Shown in pieces: positions 18,556 to 27,702 of a stretch of 64,000 nt of DNA. The position numbers and the translations under genes are program-made. Within the stretch, counting starts at the first letter, position 1. Every line of letters starts with the position of its first letter. Source of the DNA: Chloroflexota bacterium (GTDB lineage: Bacteria > Chloroflexota > Anaerolineae > Anaerolineales > Villigracilaceae); contig JAIOAQ010000013.1 in the NCBI GenBank assembly GCA_019873735.1, positions 1 to 64,000 on the forward strand, given 5' to 3'. Below the pieces are notes generated by a model. The model saw only the letters and a program-made list of their open reading frames with translations. It was not told where the DNA came from and made no database searches.

Positions 18556-19653
18556 ATGTTACCGGACAGCGCTCTGCAAGAACTGTTGAATTACACCAGC
18601 CCCGATCCGGTGCTCAGTGTATATCTGAACACGGATGTCACCGAAGGCAGCACAGAGGACTTGAAGTTACGTCTGCGCGCCTTGCTCAAAGAAGTTGACC
18701 TGCCGGAAGATGAAATGGCCATTCTTCGGTACTTTGAGCATGACCGTGAATGGAAAGGGCGCAGCGTGGCTATGTTTTCGTGCGCGCCGCAGGGATTCTT
18801 CCAGGCATTTCCGCTGGCAGTGCCGGTGCGCAGCCGCGTACGGGTGGGCAATCACCCCTACGTCAAGCCGCTGGCCGACTTGCTGGATGCCTACGGTGGC
18901 TACGGCGTCGTATTGATAGACAAGCAAGGGGCGCGCCTCTTTTCGTTCCATTTGGGCGAACTTAAAGAACAGGAAGGTGTACTGGGAGAAGAAATCCGCC
19001 ATACAAAACGCGGCGGCGCGTCTTCGTTCCCAGGACGAATGGGCGGGGTAGCCGGTCGTACTCGTCATACCGAAGAGAAGATTGAGCGAAATATCCGCGA
19101 TGCAATCGAGTTTGCATCCCGCTTCTTTGAAGAGAACCGCATCCGCCGCATTCTGATCGGCGGCACGGATGATAATGTAGCCCGTTTTCGCTCCGGATTG
19201 CCCAAGCACTGGCAGAGTTTAGTGGTGGGCACCTTCCCAATGAGCATGACGGCAAATCATACCGAGGTGTTGGCCAAAGCCATGCAAATTGGGCAAGAGG
19301 CCGAACGCCAACGCGAAAACCGTCTGGTTGAGCAATTAATCACGCTGGCTGCTAAAGGAGGAACCGCCGTCGTCCGGCTGGACGATACCCTGGGCGCCCT
19401 CCACGATGGCCGCATTCAAACGCTTATTATGTCAGAGGGATATCGCGCCGAAGGTTACGAATGCAGCGGGTGTAGTTATCTGACCACACAGGCGCTCGCT
19501 GCCTGTCCGTTTTGCGGCAAAGAGTTCAGACAGATTCCAGATGCGGTTGAGATGGCCGTGCGTCAGGTCATGCGTGCGGGTGGAGAAGTCGAAGTAGTAC
19601 ACAACAACCCCCAATTAGAAAAGGTGGGAATCGGCGCCATTTTACGCTACTAA
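18556..19653 (+). CDS. Bacterial aRF1/eRF1-like protein (Vms1/baeRF type)
   Basis: This protein of 365 residues resembles the middle and C-terminal domains of archaeal/eukaryotic release factor 1. The middle domain (about 105-245) has GVVLIDKQGARLFSFHLGE and then the loop KRGGASSF at residues 151-158, where release factors have GGQ. The C-terminal domain has a zinc ribbon (CSGC and CPFC, about 308-325) and ends KVGIGAILRY, like the aRF1 ending. The N-terminal part is short. Such proteins are proposed to act on peptidyl-tRNA of stalled ribosomes. Here the catalytic Gln is replaced by Ala. Its own hairpin leader and terminator suggest a single-gene unit. Confidence 0.82.
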   Translation: MLPDSALQELLNYTSPDPVLSVYLNTDVTEGSTEDLKLRLRALLKEVDLPEDEMAILRYFEHDREWKGRSVAMFSCAPQGFFQAFPLAVPVRSRVRVGNHPYVKPLADLLDAYGGYGVVLIDKQGARLFSFHLGELKEQEGVLGEEIRHTKRGGASSFPGRMGGVAGRTRHTEEKIERNIRDAIEFASRFFEENRIRRILIGGTDDNVARFRSGLPKHWQSLVVGTFPMSMTANHTEVLAKAMQIGQEAERQRENRLVEQLITLAAKGGTAVVRLDDTLGALHDGRIQTLIMSEGYRAEGYECSGCSYLTTQALAACPFCGKEFRQIPDAVEMAVRQVMRAGGEVEVVHNNPQLEKVGIGAILRY

Positions 19654-19657
19654 AAAC

Positions 19658-19687
19658 TTTGGGCGGGGTGACCCGCCCAAAATTTTT
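19658..19687. terminator. Bidirectional terminator
   Basis: TTTGGGCGGG pairs with CCCGCCCAAA over a 4-base loop. The flanking A5 and T5 tracts serve the convergent aRF1-like (+) and molybdopterin oxidoreductase (-) genes. Confidence 0.92.
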
Positions 19688-20337
19688 CAACCAAAACGTT
19701 CTTCTTTCCAGATGTCGGCTTCATTGTGATAGCCGGCCCGCTCCCAAAAGCCGGGACGATCCTGGCTGGTGAACTCCAGCGCCCGCAGCCATTTGGCTCC
19801 TTTCCACAAGTAAGGCGTCTTCAAATCAGGGCGGCTGGGGATGTGGCCGATCACCGCGCGCAGGGGATAGCCATGCTCTGGGGTAAGCGGTTCGCCATTG
19901 AAATGCGTCGCCAGCAAGAAGTTTTCTTGCAGGACCACCTCAAGCGGCAAATTGGTCGTATATCCGTACTCTGCATGCTGGATGACGTAGCGGGCCGCAG
20001 GCTTAAGGCGGATAAATCCCTGCTCGACAAGCACCCGTACCGAGACGCCCTCCCAAAGCGTATCTGCCTTGCTCCAGCGCGTGACGCAATGCAGGTCTAT
20101 CGTGACCTGTGTCCGCGGCAACTGGTTGAAAGCAGACCAATCCCAGGCGCGTTCCTGCTCAACTTCGCCGCGAACTCGAAAGTCCCAGGTGGCAGGATCA
20201 AAGGGAGGGATCGGCCCGTAATGTAAAACGGGAAATTTGAGCGTCAACGATTGACCAGGCGGCAGCCGTCCATCTAAGCGGAGGCGCTCTTCTTCCTGGC
20301 GGCGGTTTTGTTCTCCAAAGGACATTTCCAAATACAT
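19687..20337 (-). CDS. Molybdopterin-dependent oxidoreductase (sulfite-oxidase fold)
   Basis: This protein of 216 residues is a single oxidoreductase molybdopterin-binding domain. The expected Mo-ligand cysteine is in IDLHCVTRWSK (about residue 79). HAEYGYTTNLPLEVV and EHGYPLRAVIGHIPSRPD follow, typical of the YedY/sulfite oxidase family. No Tat or Sec signal is visible, so it appears cytoplasmic, and no haem partner is adjacent. The substrate is unknown. A second start, MSFGEQ, lies four codons in. Confidence 0.88.
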   Translation of the reverse strand: MYLEMSFGEQNRRQEEERLRLDGRLPPGQSLTLKFPVLHYGPIPPFDPATWDFRVRGEVEQERAWDWSAFNQLPRTQVTIDLHCVTRWSKADTLWEGVSVRVLVEQGFIRLKPAARYVIQHAEYGYTTNLPLEVVLQENFLLATHFNGEPLTPEHGYPLRAVIGHIPSRPDLKTPYLWKGAKWLRALEFTSQDRPGFWERAGYHNEADIWKEERFG

Positions 20338-20370
20338 CTAAAAATCATTGCGTAGAGTGCCGGGGGCAAA

Positions 20371-21054
20371 CTACAACGAAAAACTCTTTCCCGGCTGCAA
20401 TACAAATACGTCGGCTCCGCTTTCAGCCTTGACACGCGCTGCCCAGGCGGTCGCGTCCTGGTCAATCAGGCCCCAGGTGCCATAATGAATCGGGATGACC
20501 ACCTTGGGCCGCAAGAGTTTGACAGCCCGCAGGGCGTCTTCGGGGCCCATCGTGAAGTTGTCGCCAATGGGAATGACGGCCAGGTCAAGCCCTTCATCTC
20601 CAATCAACTGCATATCACCAAACAGGCCTGTATCGCCCGCCAGGTAGATTTTCTTACCGTCGTTGGTGGTCAACAGAAATCCGGCAGGGTTGCCGCCATA
20701 CGATCCATCCGGCAGAGCCGAACCATGCAGGGCCAGGGTCAGTTTGAGATAACCAAAAGGATGTTTAAAACCGCCGCCCAGGTGCTGAGCATGTGTGTTC
20801 CGGACACCCTGCCCATTCAACCAGTTGCAGATTTCAAAATTGCTGATGACGGTGGCGCCGGTCCGCTTGGCAATCGCGACGGTATCGCCAACATGGTCGC
20901 CGTGGCCATGTGTGACCAGAATGTAATCTGCCTGCACGCTATTGGCCGAAACGGGGGCAGAAGGGTTGCCGCTGAAAAAGGGATCTATCAAAATATGCTT
21001 GCCGCCTGTCTCCAGCCCAAGGGTGGCATGTCCATACCAGGTCAGTTTTGTCAT
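20371..21054 (-). CDS. UPF0173-type metal-dependent hydrolase (metallo-beta-lactamase fold)
   Basis: This protein of 227 residues starts at MTKLTWYGHATLGLE, chosen over an upstream ATG because GGAGGTG stands 4 bases before it. Zinc ligands are THGHGDHVGD (about 49-58), LAGDTGLFGD and VVIPIHYG. The family has general hydrolase annotation without a known substrate. It lies 33 bases downstream of the helicase gene and 33 upstream of the molybdopterin gene, all on the minus strand. Confidence 0.9.
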   Translation of the reverse strand: MTKLTWYGHATLGLETGGKHILIDPFFSGNPSAPVSANSVQADYILVTHGHGDHVGDTVAIAKRTGATVISNFEICNWLNGQGVRNTHAQHLGGGFKHPFGYLKLTLALHGSALPDGSYGGNPAGFLLTTNDGKKIYLAGDTGLFGDMQLIGDEGLDLAVIPIGDNFTMGPEDALRAVKLLRPKVVIPIHYGTWGLIDQDATAWAARVKAESGADVFVLQPGKSFSL

Positions 21055-21087
21055 GTTCACCTCCAAAAACTCACAGACTTGATGAAT

Positions 21088-23571
21088 TTATTTTACAACG
21101 ATTTCACGCAAAATCGCCAAGGTCTCTGCCTTGCCGCCCGCGCCATTCTCGCCGCCCGGCCCCACACAGGAAGGACAGCCATCCTGACACTCACAGGTTT
21201 GCACCAGTTCAAGGGCGCGCCCTACCAGGAGAGCGTGCAATTCAAATAGTTTTTGGCTGAAGCCGATTCCGGCAGGTACAAGGTCGTAAAGCACCACTGC
21301 CGCCGGTCCCAACGTTCCAGGGGATGACTCGATATGGGCACCCAAATCGCCAGGATCACACAGCAAGAAGAGCGGCGCCAGATGGCTCAACACATAGGCC
21401 AGGCCGGCCAGTCCACTGCGAATATGCACGTTTTCCTCCACCCGCCGATGGCAAGAAGCGCACAAGGTGACCAGATTCTCCGGCCGGTTGGCCTGTTCAG
21501 GACTCGCAAATGCCCGGAAAGGAATGCGATGATGTACATCATGCTGACGCTGACCTTCCGGCACGCCGCATACCTGACAGCGATACCCATCGCGGGCACG
21601 AATAGCATCGCGCAACTTATTCCAGCCGGGGCCGTAATCGTTTGGGTCATTGCGCCATGCTCCAGCGGCCCGCAAGCGCTCAATGGTCGCCTCGGTCAAC
21701 GTCAACCAATAGGCGGTGGTCTGGAGGACAACCGGCGGCAAATCAAGCGTCTCCTGGCCGAGATTCTCCTGCGTGTACCAGCGCCGCTTGCAAAAGCCCG
21801 TGACCAGGCTGGTAACCTGTACTTCGCCCCAGGTTTTCTGATGGGTGGCAAACGGTTCCTGAGCAGCCACATGAAGCAATTCGATATCGGTCTGACGCAA
21901 AGGCTCTGTGTAATAATCGCAATCCACGGGGGATAATCGGGCAATGTGTTGTTCTAAGTCCAATTGATCCACAATGTAGGTGCGAGCCTCATGCAGGTAA
22001 ACAGCGCCGGGGTGTACCAACCAGGCGGCGCTTTCACCATCCACCGTGCCAAGGGTACGCGGCCGGCCGCCGTCATCTACCTGTAAGGTGATCTTCTCAG
22101 GAGAGGCTGAGCGCAGGGAGACATCTGCAGCCGGATAAGCGTCGGCCATCCAGTAATACTTTTCCTGTGACCGATGCGCTTCGCGCCCACTGACAAGAAA
22201 CTCAAGGTACGGGCGAATCGTCTCGGCGGAAAGGGCGCCAAAGCCCTCATCTGCCCAAAAAGGCAATTCAAACAAAGCGCAGCGCAAATGGTTGAGCAAG
22301 ATGAGCAGGTGATCGGGGTTAATCAACGCCTGCTCGGCCGGACGTTCAAAGAAGTAGTCGGGATGACGGGCCAGATATTGGTCAAGCGGACTGGAGGAGG
22401 CGATCAGCAAAGCCAGCGAAGGCTCCGATCCGCGTCCGGCCCGACCCGCTTGCTGGCGCGTGGACGATATGCTTCCGGGATAGCCGACAAGGACAACGGC
22501 ATCCAGCCCGCCAATGTCAATGCCCAACTCAAGGGCATTGGTCGCCACCGCGGTGCGGACGGTACCTTCTCGCAGGCCGCGTTCCACCTGACGCCGTTGA
22601 GCCGGGAGATAGCCGGAACGGTAACCGCGCAGGTCTTCTTTGTCGGTCACTTGCAAGTATCTCAACAGCATCTCTACGCTGCGCCGGGAACGGGCAAAGA
22701 CCAGCGTCTGTACGCCGGAAGAACGCAGTTCTCCGGTCAGATGTACGGCTTCAAGCAGGGCGCTCTTTCGCAGGCCAAGGGACACATCTGTGACCGGCGG
22801 GTTGTAAATCAGGAAGTGACGCGGCCCGCGCGGCGAACCGTCCATTTCAATGAGGCGCACCGGCGCTTCTGCCAGGCGTTCGGCCAGTTCTTGCGGGTTG
22901 CCGATGGTGGCGGAGGTAAAGATGAATTGCAATTCGCGGCCATAAAATGCAGCCACGCGTTTTAACCTTCGCAGCAGATTGGCCACGTGCGAACCAAAGA
23001 CGCCGCGATAGACATGGGCTTCATCAAGGAGCACAAATTTCAGTCCACGCAGGAACTGCTCCCAGGCAGTATGATGCGGCAAGATGCCGGTGTGTAACAT
23101 GTCGGGGTTGCTGATGAGCAGGCGGGCGCGGCGGCGAATGAGAGGACGGTCCTTGGGAGGGGTATCGCCATCGTAGATGGCAATCGGAAGATTGGCAAGG
23201 CCGAAGGCCTGCAGCGAAGCCAGTTGATCTTGCGCCAGGGCTTTGGTGGGGAACAGGTACAAGGCACGCGCCTGAGGCTCCTCCAGCAAGGAGGCCAACA
23301 CGGGCAGGTTGTAGGCCAATGTCTTGCCGCTGGCCGTGCCGGTGGACAGGATGATGTTTCGACCGGCGCGTACCTCCTGCCAGGCCTCGTGCTGGTGAAG
23401 GTACAGGGATTGGATTCCGCTGCGGGTCAATGCGCCAGCCAAAATGGGGGGAAGATCCGCCGGGAAAGGCGCTGTCTGGGCAGAACGGGGCGGGGTCGTC
23501 CGCCAAACAGACAGGTGATCTGCTATTTCAGGGTCGGCCTGCCAGCGGCTCAACAGGGAGGTCAACGACAT
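21088..23571 (-). CDS. DEAD/DEAH helicase with HNH insertion and DUF1998-type zinc site
   Basis: This superfamily 2 helicase of 827 residues resembles YprA/MrfA. The Walker A region is STGTASGKTLAYNLPVL (about 75-91), the DEAH box is LLDEAHVYRG and motif VI is QQAGRAGRGS. Near 660-715 it contains an HNH endonuclease-like segment (CQVCG, DVHHRIPFRAF, NLVTLCASCHRRV). The C-terminus has the four-cysteine CECQDGCPSC of DUF1998 proteins. MrfA relatives unwind DNA in repair of cross-link damage; an HNH insert is not usual there. The gene is 3 bases from the upstream membrane-protein gene. Confidence 0.9.
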   Translation of the reverse strand: MSLTSLLSRWQADPEIADHLSVWRTTPPRSAQTAPFPADLPPILAGALTRSGIQSLYLHQHEAWQEVRAGRNIILSTGTASGKTLAYNLPVLASLLEEPQARALYLFPTKALAQDQLASLQAFGLANLPIAIYDGDTPPKDRPLIRRRARLLISNPDMLHTGILPHHTAWEQFLRGLKFVLLDEAHVYRGVFGSHVANLLRRLKRVAAFYGRELQFIFTSATIGNPQELAERLAEAPVRLIEMDGSPRGPRHFLIYNPPVTDVSLGLRKSALLEAVHLTGELRSSGVQTLVFARSRRSVEMLLRYLQVTDKEDLRGYRSGYLPAQRRQVERGLREGTVRTAVATNALELGIDIGGLDAVVLVGYPGSISSTRQQAGRAGRGSEPSLALLIASSSPLDQYLARHPDYFFERPAEQALINPDHLLILLNHLRCALFELPFWADEGFGALSAETIRPYLEFLVSGREAHRSQEKYYWMADAYPAADVSLRSASPEKITLQVDDGGRPRTLGTVDGESAAWLVHPGAVYLHEARTYIVDQLDLEQHIARLSPVDCDYYTEPLRQTDIELLHVAAQEPFATHQKTWGEVQVTSLVTGFCKRRWYTQENLGQETLDLPPVVLQTTAYWLTLTEATIERLRAAGAWRNDPNDYGPGWNKLRDAIRARDGYRCQVCGVPEGQRQHDVHHRIPFRAFASPEQANRPENLVTLCASCHRRVEENVHIRSGLAGLAYVLSHLAPLFLLCDPGDLGAHIESSPGTLGPAAVVLYDLVPAGIGFSQKLFELHALLVGRALELVQTCECQDGCPSCVGPGGENGAGGKAETLAILREIVVK

Positions 23572-23574
23572 CTT

Positions 23575-24573
23575 TCAGGATCTCTGGGATTGCAGCCAGC
23601 GGAAGGCGGCTGCGCCAACGCCAAAGGGAATCCAAAAGGTGATGAAACGGTAAGCCAGGGTGACGATGACGGCATTTTCCCAATCCACCCGCAAAGAGCG
23701 AAACGCAACCGGCAAGATGCCCTCCACAATGCCAATCCCAGAGGGGGTGGGGGAGACAACCAGGAAAAGGTAACCGATGGAAAAGCCGCCTACAATTGTG
23801 CCGGCCGAAAAGGGAACACTGAAGGCCAGGAAAACCAACACCAGAACGCAAATCAGCAGGGCTTTGCTGTTTAGAGAAAACAACGACGGGATAATCAGTT
23901 CTTTCCTTTTGCCGCGCAGGGCGGCCATGCCTTCGGCGACTTCGGCAGCAAACTCATGGGCGCGTTCGCGGCTGAGGTACTCGCGGCGCAGGATGGGGCG
24001 CAAAAGACCATTGATAAAGCGAATGATTTTGACGAGAAAGCCTTCCAGCGCCTCGGCCGAGCGCGCTCCCAAGTACATCAACGTCCCCAGGCCAAGTGCA
24101 ATGGCCAACATGATGAGCGAAGCCGTGATTTCCCCCATGTCCAGATCGTTACGGCGAATGAGGACAATGATGCCTAAGGCCAGGACGACCAGGAAAGCGG
24201 CGTAATCGAAAAGCAGGTGAAGCATGACCGCAATCAACACGCGTCCGCTGGGGTGACTCTGCCGCCGGCCATCTTCAATAAAGACGGCTGCGCCCCCTAC
24301 GCCGCCGCTGGGGGCAACGATATTAATAAAATCGGCCGAGATGGCCACTGGTAAGAGACGCAGGGCCCGGTCTTTCAACCCCATGACTTGGTACAGAGAT
24401 TGATAGGCCAGTGCGGAGTTGTACATCCACAGGAATTGTATCAAGACGGCCAGCAGGAGAATCCACAGGTTGGCACGCCGGAGGGTTTCCACGCTTTTTT
24501 CCAGTTCGCCCAGGCTGGTGACAACGACTGCAGCGGCCAGGAAGAAAATGATCAGGGTGAAGAATCTGCGCAT
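23575..24573 (-). CDS. Lysylphosphatidylglycerol synthase TM-region (UPF0104/AglD-like) protein
   Basis: This integral membrane protein of 332 residues has about eight helices. It opens with LIIFFLAAAVVVTSL and has AISADFINIVAPSGGVGGAA near 95-115, then SPTPSGIGIVEGILP near 285. These last two are conserved family patterns. Relatives are flippase-like or lipid-linked transporters. No catalytic lysyl-transferase domain is fused. It lies directly before the helicase gene in the same run. Confidence 0.87.
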   Translation of the reverse strand: MRRFFTLIIFFLAAAVVVTSLGELEKSVETLRRANLWILLLAVLIQFLWMYNSALAYQSLYQVMGLKDRALRLLPVAISADFINIVAPSGGVGGAAVFIEDGRRQSHPSGRVLIAVMLHLLFDYAAFLVVLALGIIVLIRRNDLDMGEITASLIMLAIALGLGTLMYLGARSAEALEGFLVKIIRFINGLLRPILRREYLSRERAHEFAAEVAEGMAALRGKRKELIIPSLFSLNSKALLICVLVLVFLAFSVPFSAGTIVGGFSIGYLFLVVSPTPSGIGIVEGILPVAFRSLRVDWENAVIVTLAYRFITFWIPFGVGAAAFRWLQSQRS

Positions 24574-24649
24574 AGGTTTGTCCTCCGCCAGGCGAAAAGT
24601 GAGCGGCTTCCAGGGTCTCGGCCGGCAAATCTCCTGCAGGCCGGTATGA

Positions 24650-24761
24650 GCCTGCCCGATAACATCCCAAAGGCGCTCTGTCTCTTTTATGCCTGTGCCG
24701 GCCTTTGGGATGTTAGGAATATCTTGGGCAGGCGGTCAATTTCTGCAAATGTTTTGCAGAA
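24650..24761. repeat. Large imperfect palindrome plus hairpin in a 207-base gap
   Basis: GCCTGCCC (24650-24657) pairs with GGGCAGGC (24726-24733). TAACATCCCAAAGGC (24660-24674) pairs perfectly with GCCTTTGGGATGTTA (24701-24715). A second hairpin, TTCTGCAAA/TTTGCAGAA, follows at 24741-24761. A T10 tract on the plus strand lies just after. The flanking genes both run minus, so the structure is either an intercistronic RNA element or a remnant insertion sequence. Confidence 0.6.
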
Positions 24762-24780
24762 GGGAGAACCTGTTTTTTTT

Positions 24781-25482
24781 TTAATCTCGACGGCGGCCCA
24801 AGCCAGCCACCAAGGAAACATAATAAAGCAGTTGCAGCACAGCCGTTACCAGGCCGGCCACATAGGTCAGGGCAGCAGCATTAAGGACGCTGTTGACGCC
24901 GCGTCGTTCCTGCTCATCCAGGATCAAGCCGCTTTCAGACAGCAGGCGTTTGGCGCGGGCAGACGCGTTGAACTCTACCGGCAGGGTGGCCAGAGCAAAA
25001 AGCGCGCCGCCGGCAAAGAAGATCACCCCCAGCCAGGCCAGGCCGCTCCAGCCGATGAACAAACCGGCCATGATGAAAATCCAGCCCAGGTAGGAGCCAA
25101 TATTGACCATTGGCACCAACGCGGCCCGGAAGCGCAATGGGATGTAGCCTTCGGCATCCTGCATGGCGTGGCCCAGTTCGTGGGCGGCTACCGCCAAAGA
25201 CGCCACCGAGGCGCCGCGCGCCACACTCGCGGAGAGCCGCAGGGTTTTATCGCGCGGGTCATAGTGATCGGTTAACTCGCCGGCAATGCCTTCAATCCGA
25301 ACACCATACAGGCCGCCGGCAGCAATCAGGCGCTGGGCCGCCTCATAACCGCTCATTCGGCTGCGAGCCGGTACCCGGCCCCATTTGTTATAAGCAGCCC
25401 GCACATACCAGGATGTCAACAACATCAGCAGGAAGGCAGGCAACATGTAAAGCATGTAGTATGGATCGAGGTACATGGTCAA
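24781..25482 (-). CDS. Membrane-bound zinc metallopeptidase (YugP-like)
   Basis: This protein of 233 residues has a helix at each end and the HExxH zinc motif AAHELGHAMQDAEGY near 110-124. Hydrophobic segments flank the peptidase part (GSYLGWIFIMAGLFIGWSGL). The family is annotated as neutral zinc metallopeptidase with unknown targets. It starts 9 bases after the stop of the S41 protease gene, indicating co-transcription of two envelope proteases. Confidence 0.9.
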   Translation of the reverse strand: MTMYLDPYYMLYMLPAFLLMLLTSWYVRAAYNKWGRVPARSRMSGYEAAQRLIAAGGLYGVRIEGIAGELTDHYDPRDKTLRLSASVARGASVASLAVAAHELGHAMQDAEGYIPLRFRAALVPMVNIGSYLGWIFIMAGLFIGWSGLAWLGVIFFAGGALFALATLPVEFNASARAKRLLSESGLILDEQERRGVNSVLNAAALTYVAGLVTAVLQLLYYVSLVAGLGRRRD

Positions 25483-25491
25483 CTCCGGATA

Positions 25492-26748
25492 TCACTTCTG
25501 ATTGATGATCTCAAGCAGGACTTCAACCGCCTTTTCCAGTTGCGGGTCGCGGCCGGCTTTAACGTCTTCTTCGGTCATCTCCACCACGACATCAGGCGTG
25601 AGGCCCTGTTTGTGAATGGTACGCCCATTGGGCGTCAGCCATTTGGCAATGGTCACGCGCACGGCTCCCTGATTGTTGGAGAGCGGGACCCAGTTTTGCA
25701 CCGAGCCTTTGCCGTAGGAGGTAACTCCCACCAGTTTACCACGTCCATAATCCTGAATGGCGCCGGCCAGGATTTCAGAGGCCGAGGCCGTGCCTTCGTT
25801 AATCAGCACCACCAACGGAATATCGGTAGCGCGGCCGCCGGGGATGGCCTCATAAGCCTGACGCGTCCCATCTCCATACTGTTCATACAAAATAACGCCC
25901 TGCCCGATAAACTCTGAAGCCACCTGGACAGATGTATCCAGATAGCCGCCGCCGTTATAGCGCAAGTCAAGGATGATGCCTTTCGGGTTTTGGGCCAGCA
26001 GGGTATCCAGCGTCTGACGCAGTTCGCTGGTGGTTTTATCTCCAAAGGTTGTAATCTGGATGTAGGCGAGGCCATCTGGCCGCATTTCGCCGATTACGCT
26101 CTGGATGACAATATGCTCGCGGACGATCTCAAACTCCAGCGGTTCCGGCTCCCCTTCGCGCAAGATGGTAAGGCGGACAACTGAGCCGGCCGGTCCCAGC
26201 ACCTTCAGGCGGACAACTTCGCCGTCCAAACCGGTCATGTCCTCGCCGTCAATGGCAATGACCTTATCGCCCGGTTTCAAACCGGCCCTCTCGGCAGGCG
26301 ATCCGGGCATGGGGCTGATGATGGTCAGGTACTCGCCGGTAGGGTCCACCCAGGCCCCAATCCCGTCATATTCACCGGCAAGTTCAGTGGTGGCATCCTC
26401 ATACTGCTGAGGATCCATGTAGGAGGTGTGCTCATCGCCCAGGGCAGACAACATGCCACTGATGGCCCCCTGCATCAACTTGACATCATCTACCGGCTGG
26501 TCAACATATTGTGTATGTACCAGTTCCCAGGCTTCCCAGAAGGGAACAAAAAGGGTTTGCAAATCTGGCGGTGTGCTTTCCAGCGACTGCGCCGGGGTAG
26601 ATAACGGCAAAGGTGTTGCCGTAGAGACGGGATTGAAACGCGTCAGCAAAGGCAGGGCCTGCGCGGTGACAAATCCGCCCAAGAAGGAGCCCGCCGCCAG
26701 CAAGATCACGACGATAACGATCAAACCGATACGAAGGGTTTTACTCAT
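25492..26748 (-). CDS. S41 C-terminal processing peptidase
   Basis: This protein of 418 residues starts at MSKTLRIGLIVIVV, which gives a good N-terminal membrane anchor and has GGAG upstream. An earlier in-frame ATG at 26802 would place charged residues before it. A PDZ domain sits at about 135-215 (GSPAERAGLKPGDKVIAIDG). The catalytic region has NEGTASASEILAGAI (Ser) and SYGKGSVQ (Lys). It degrades or trims extracytoplasmic proteins. The upstream gap holds a repeat element. Confidence 0.93.
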   Translation of the reverse strand: MSKTLRIGLIVIVVILLAAGSFLGGFVTAQALPLLTRFNPVSTATPLPLSTPAQSLESTPPDLQTLFVPFWEAWELVHTQYVDQPVDDVKLMQGAISGMLSALGDEHTSYMDPQQYEDATTELAGEYDGIGAWVDPTGEYLTIISPMPGSPAERAGLKPGDKVIAIDGEDMTGLDGEVVRLKVLGPAGSVVRLTILREGEPEPLEFEIVREHIVIQSVIGEMRPDGLAYIQITTFGDKTTSELRQTLDTLLAQNPKGIILDLRYNGGGYLDTSVQVASEFIGQGVILYEQYGDGTRQAYEAIPGGRATDIPLVVLINEGTASASEILAGAIQDYGRGKLVGVTSYGKGSVQNWVPLSNNQGAVRVTIAKWLTPNGRTIHKQGLTPDVVVEMTEEDVKAGRDPQLEKAVEVLLEIINQK

Positions 26749-26898
26749 AAGGGTAATCTCCAGAAACGATTTTGGTCTGCTGCTACTTTGTACCAGGATC
26801 ATTCCGATTGAGGATATTCAGCAGGACTTAAGCATATCACATTGCAATTAAATCCGTATGAATCCTTCCCCGGCCCAGGCTGATTTTGCTGCAGAAAG

Positions 26899-27007
26899 GT
26901 AATTGCCTACCCTTAACCCTGCCGCAGGTTAAAACGGGGCCGGCAGTCATGGAGACGTTTTCTGGCTTGGACATTGCGCCAAAACCTGCGGGAGGATCAA
27001 CAGTTAC
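26899..27007 (+). repeat. Dispersed intergenic repeat, forward copy
   Basis: This 109-base copy has left end GTAATTGCCTACCCTTAACC and core TTGGACATTGCGCCAAAACC. Its right end is altered (GGAGGATCAACAGTTAC). It lies between the S41 gene start and the HAD gene end. The rest of 26749-27056 shows no gene. Confidence 0.87.
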
Positions 27008-27056
27008 AAAAAAACAGGACGTACAGGATGCTGAGAGTTTTTCTAAAGGCACTCTC

Positions 27057-27695
27057 TCACCCGCCAAAAGACAAAAGTTTTGGAAGATCGCGCCAGTCGG
27101 TAAAAGCGGCATCGGCATCGCCGTCGGCGGCGCCGTCGCCATACAAAAGGCTGTAAAAGCCAAAGGCGCGCGCCGCGCGGGTGGTGTGACGCAAATCGTC
27201 AATCAGCACGCATTTGTGCGCATCCAATTCGCCGGCTTTTTCAAGGGCAAACTGGAGGGCTTCGGGCTGCGGTTTGCAGTAGGGATGGAGGGCGACCACA
27301 TCCACAATGCCGTCAAAGCAATCCTCCAGTTGGAGAACCGAAAGGACGCGTCGGGCGTGCGCCACATCTGCATTGGTCAGAATCCACTTGCGGGTCGGAA
27401 GAGCCGAGATAATCTCCCGCTGAACCGGGTTGGGCTTCAGATAATCGCCAACAGGAACGTCATGGACGTAAGCCAGATAGTCTAGTTTGTCCACCGGATA
27501 ATGCGCTTCTAGGCCGCGCAGGGTAGTCCCATAGGTGCGGTAAAGCCGCTCACGAAGAGCCGGCACCTCGTCCCAGGGGATATGCAGCCGTTCGTGCATA
27601 TATTGGTTAATGCGCTCGCGGATCGCCGACCATAAGCCGCTGGAGGCCGGGTAAAGGGTGTCGTCCAGGTCAAAGAAGATGGTAGTAAATGGCAT
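27057..27695 (-). CDS. HAD-superfamily hydrolase (pyrimidine 5'-nucleotidase-like)
   Basis: This protein of 212 residues starts at MPFTTIFFDLDDTLYPASSG; the longer frame upstream overlaps the promoter. Motif I is DLDDT, motif II WILTNAD and motif III/IV VLIDDLRH. The cap region with IRERINQYM resembles the Sdt1/Phm8 subgroup that dephosphorylates pyrimidine nucleotides. It is divergent from mutL with 23 bases between start codons. Confidence 0.88.
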   Translation of the reverse strand: MPFTTIFFDLDDTLYPASSGLWSAIRERINQYMHERLHIPWDEVPALRERLYRTYGTTLRGLEAHYPVDKLDYLAYVHDVPVGDYLKPNPVQREIISALPTRKWILTNADVAHARRVLSVLQLEDCFDGIVDVVALHPYCKPQPEALQFALEKAGELDAHKCVLIDDLRHTTRAARAFGFYSLLYGDGAADGDADAAFTDWRDLPKLLSFGG

Positions 27696-27702
27696 GAGGC
27701 AC

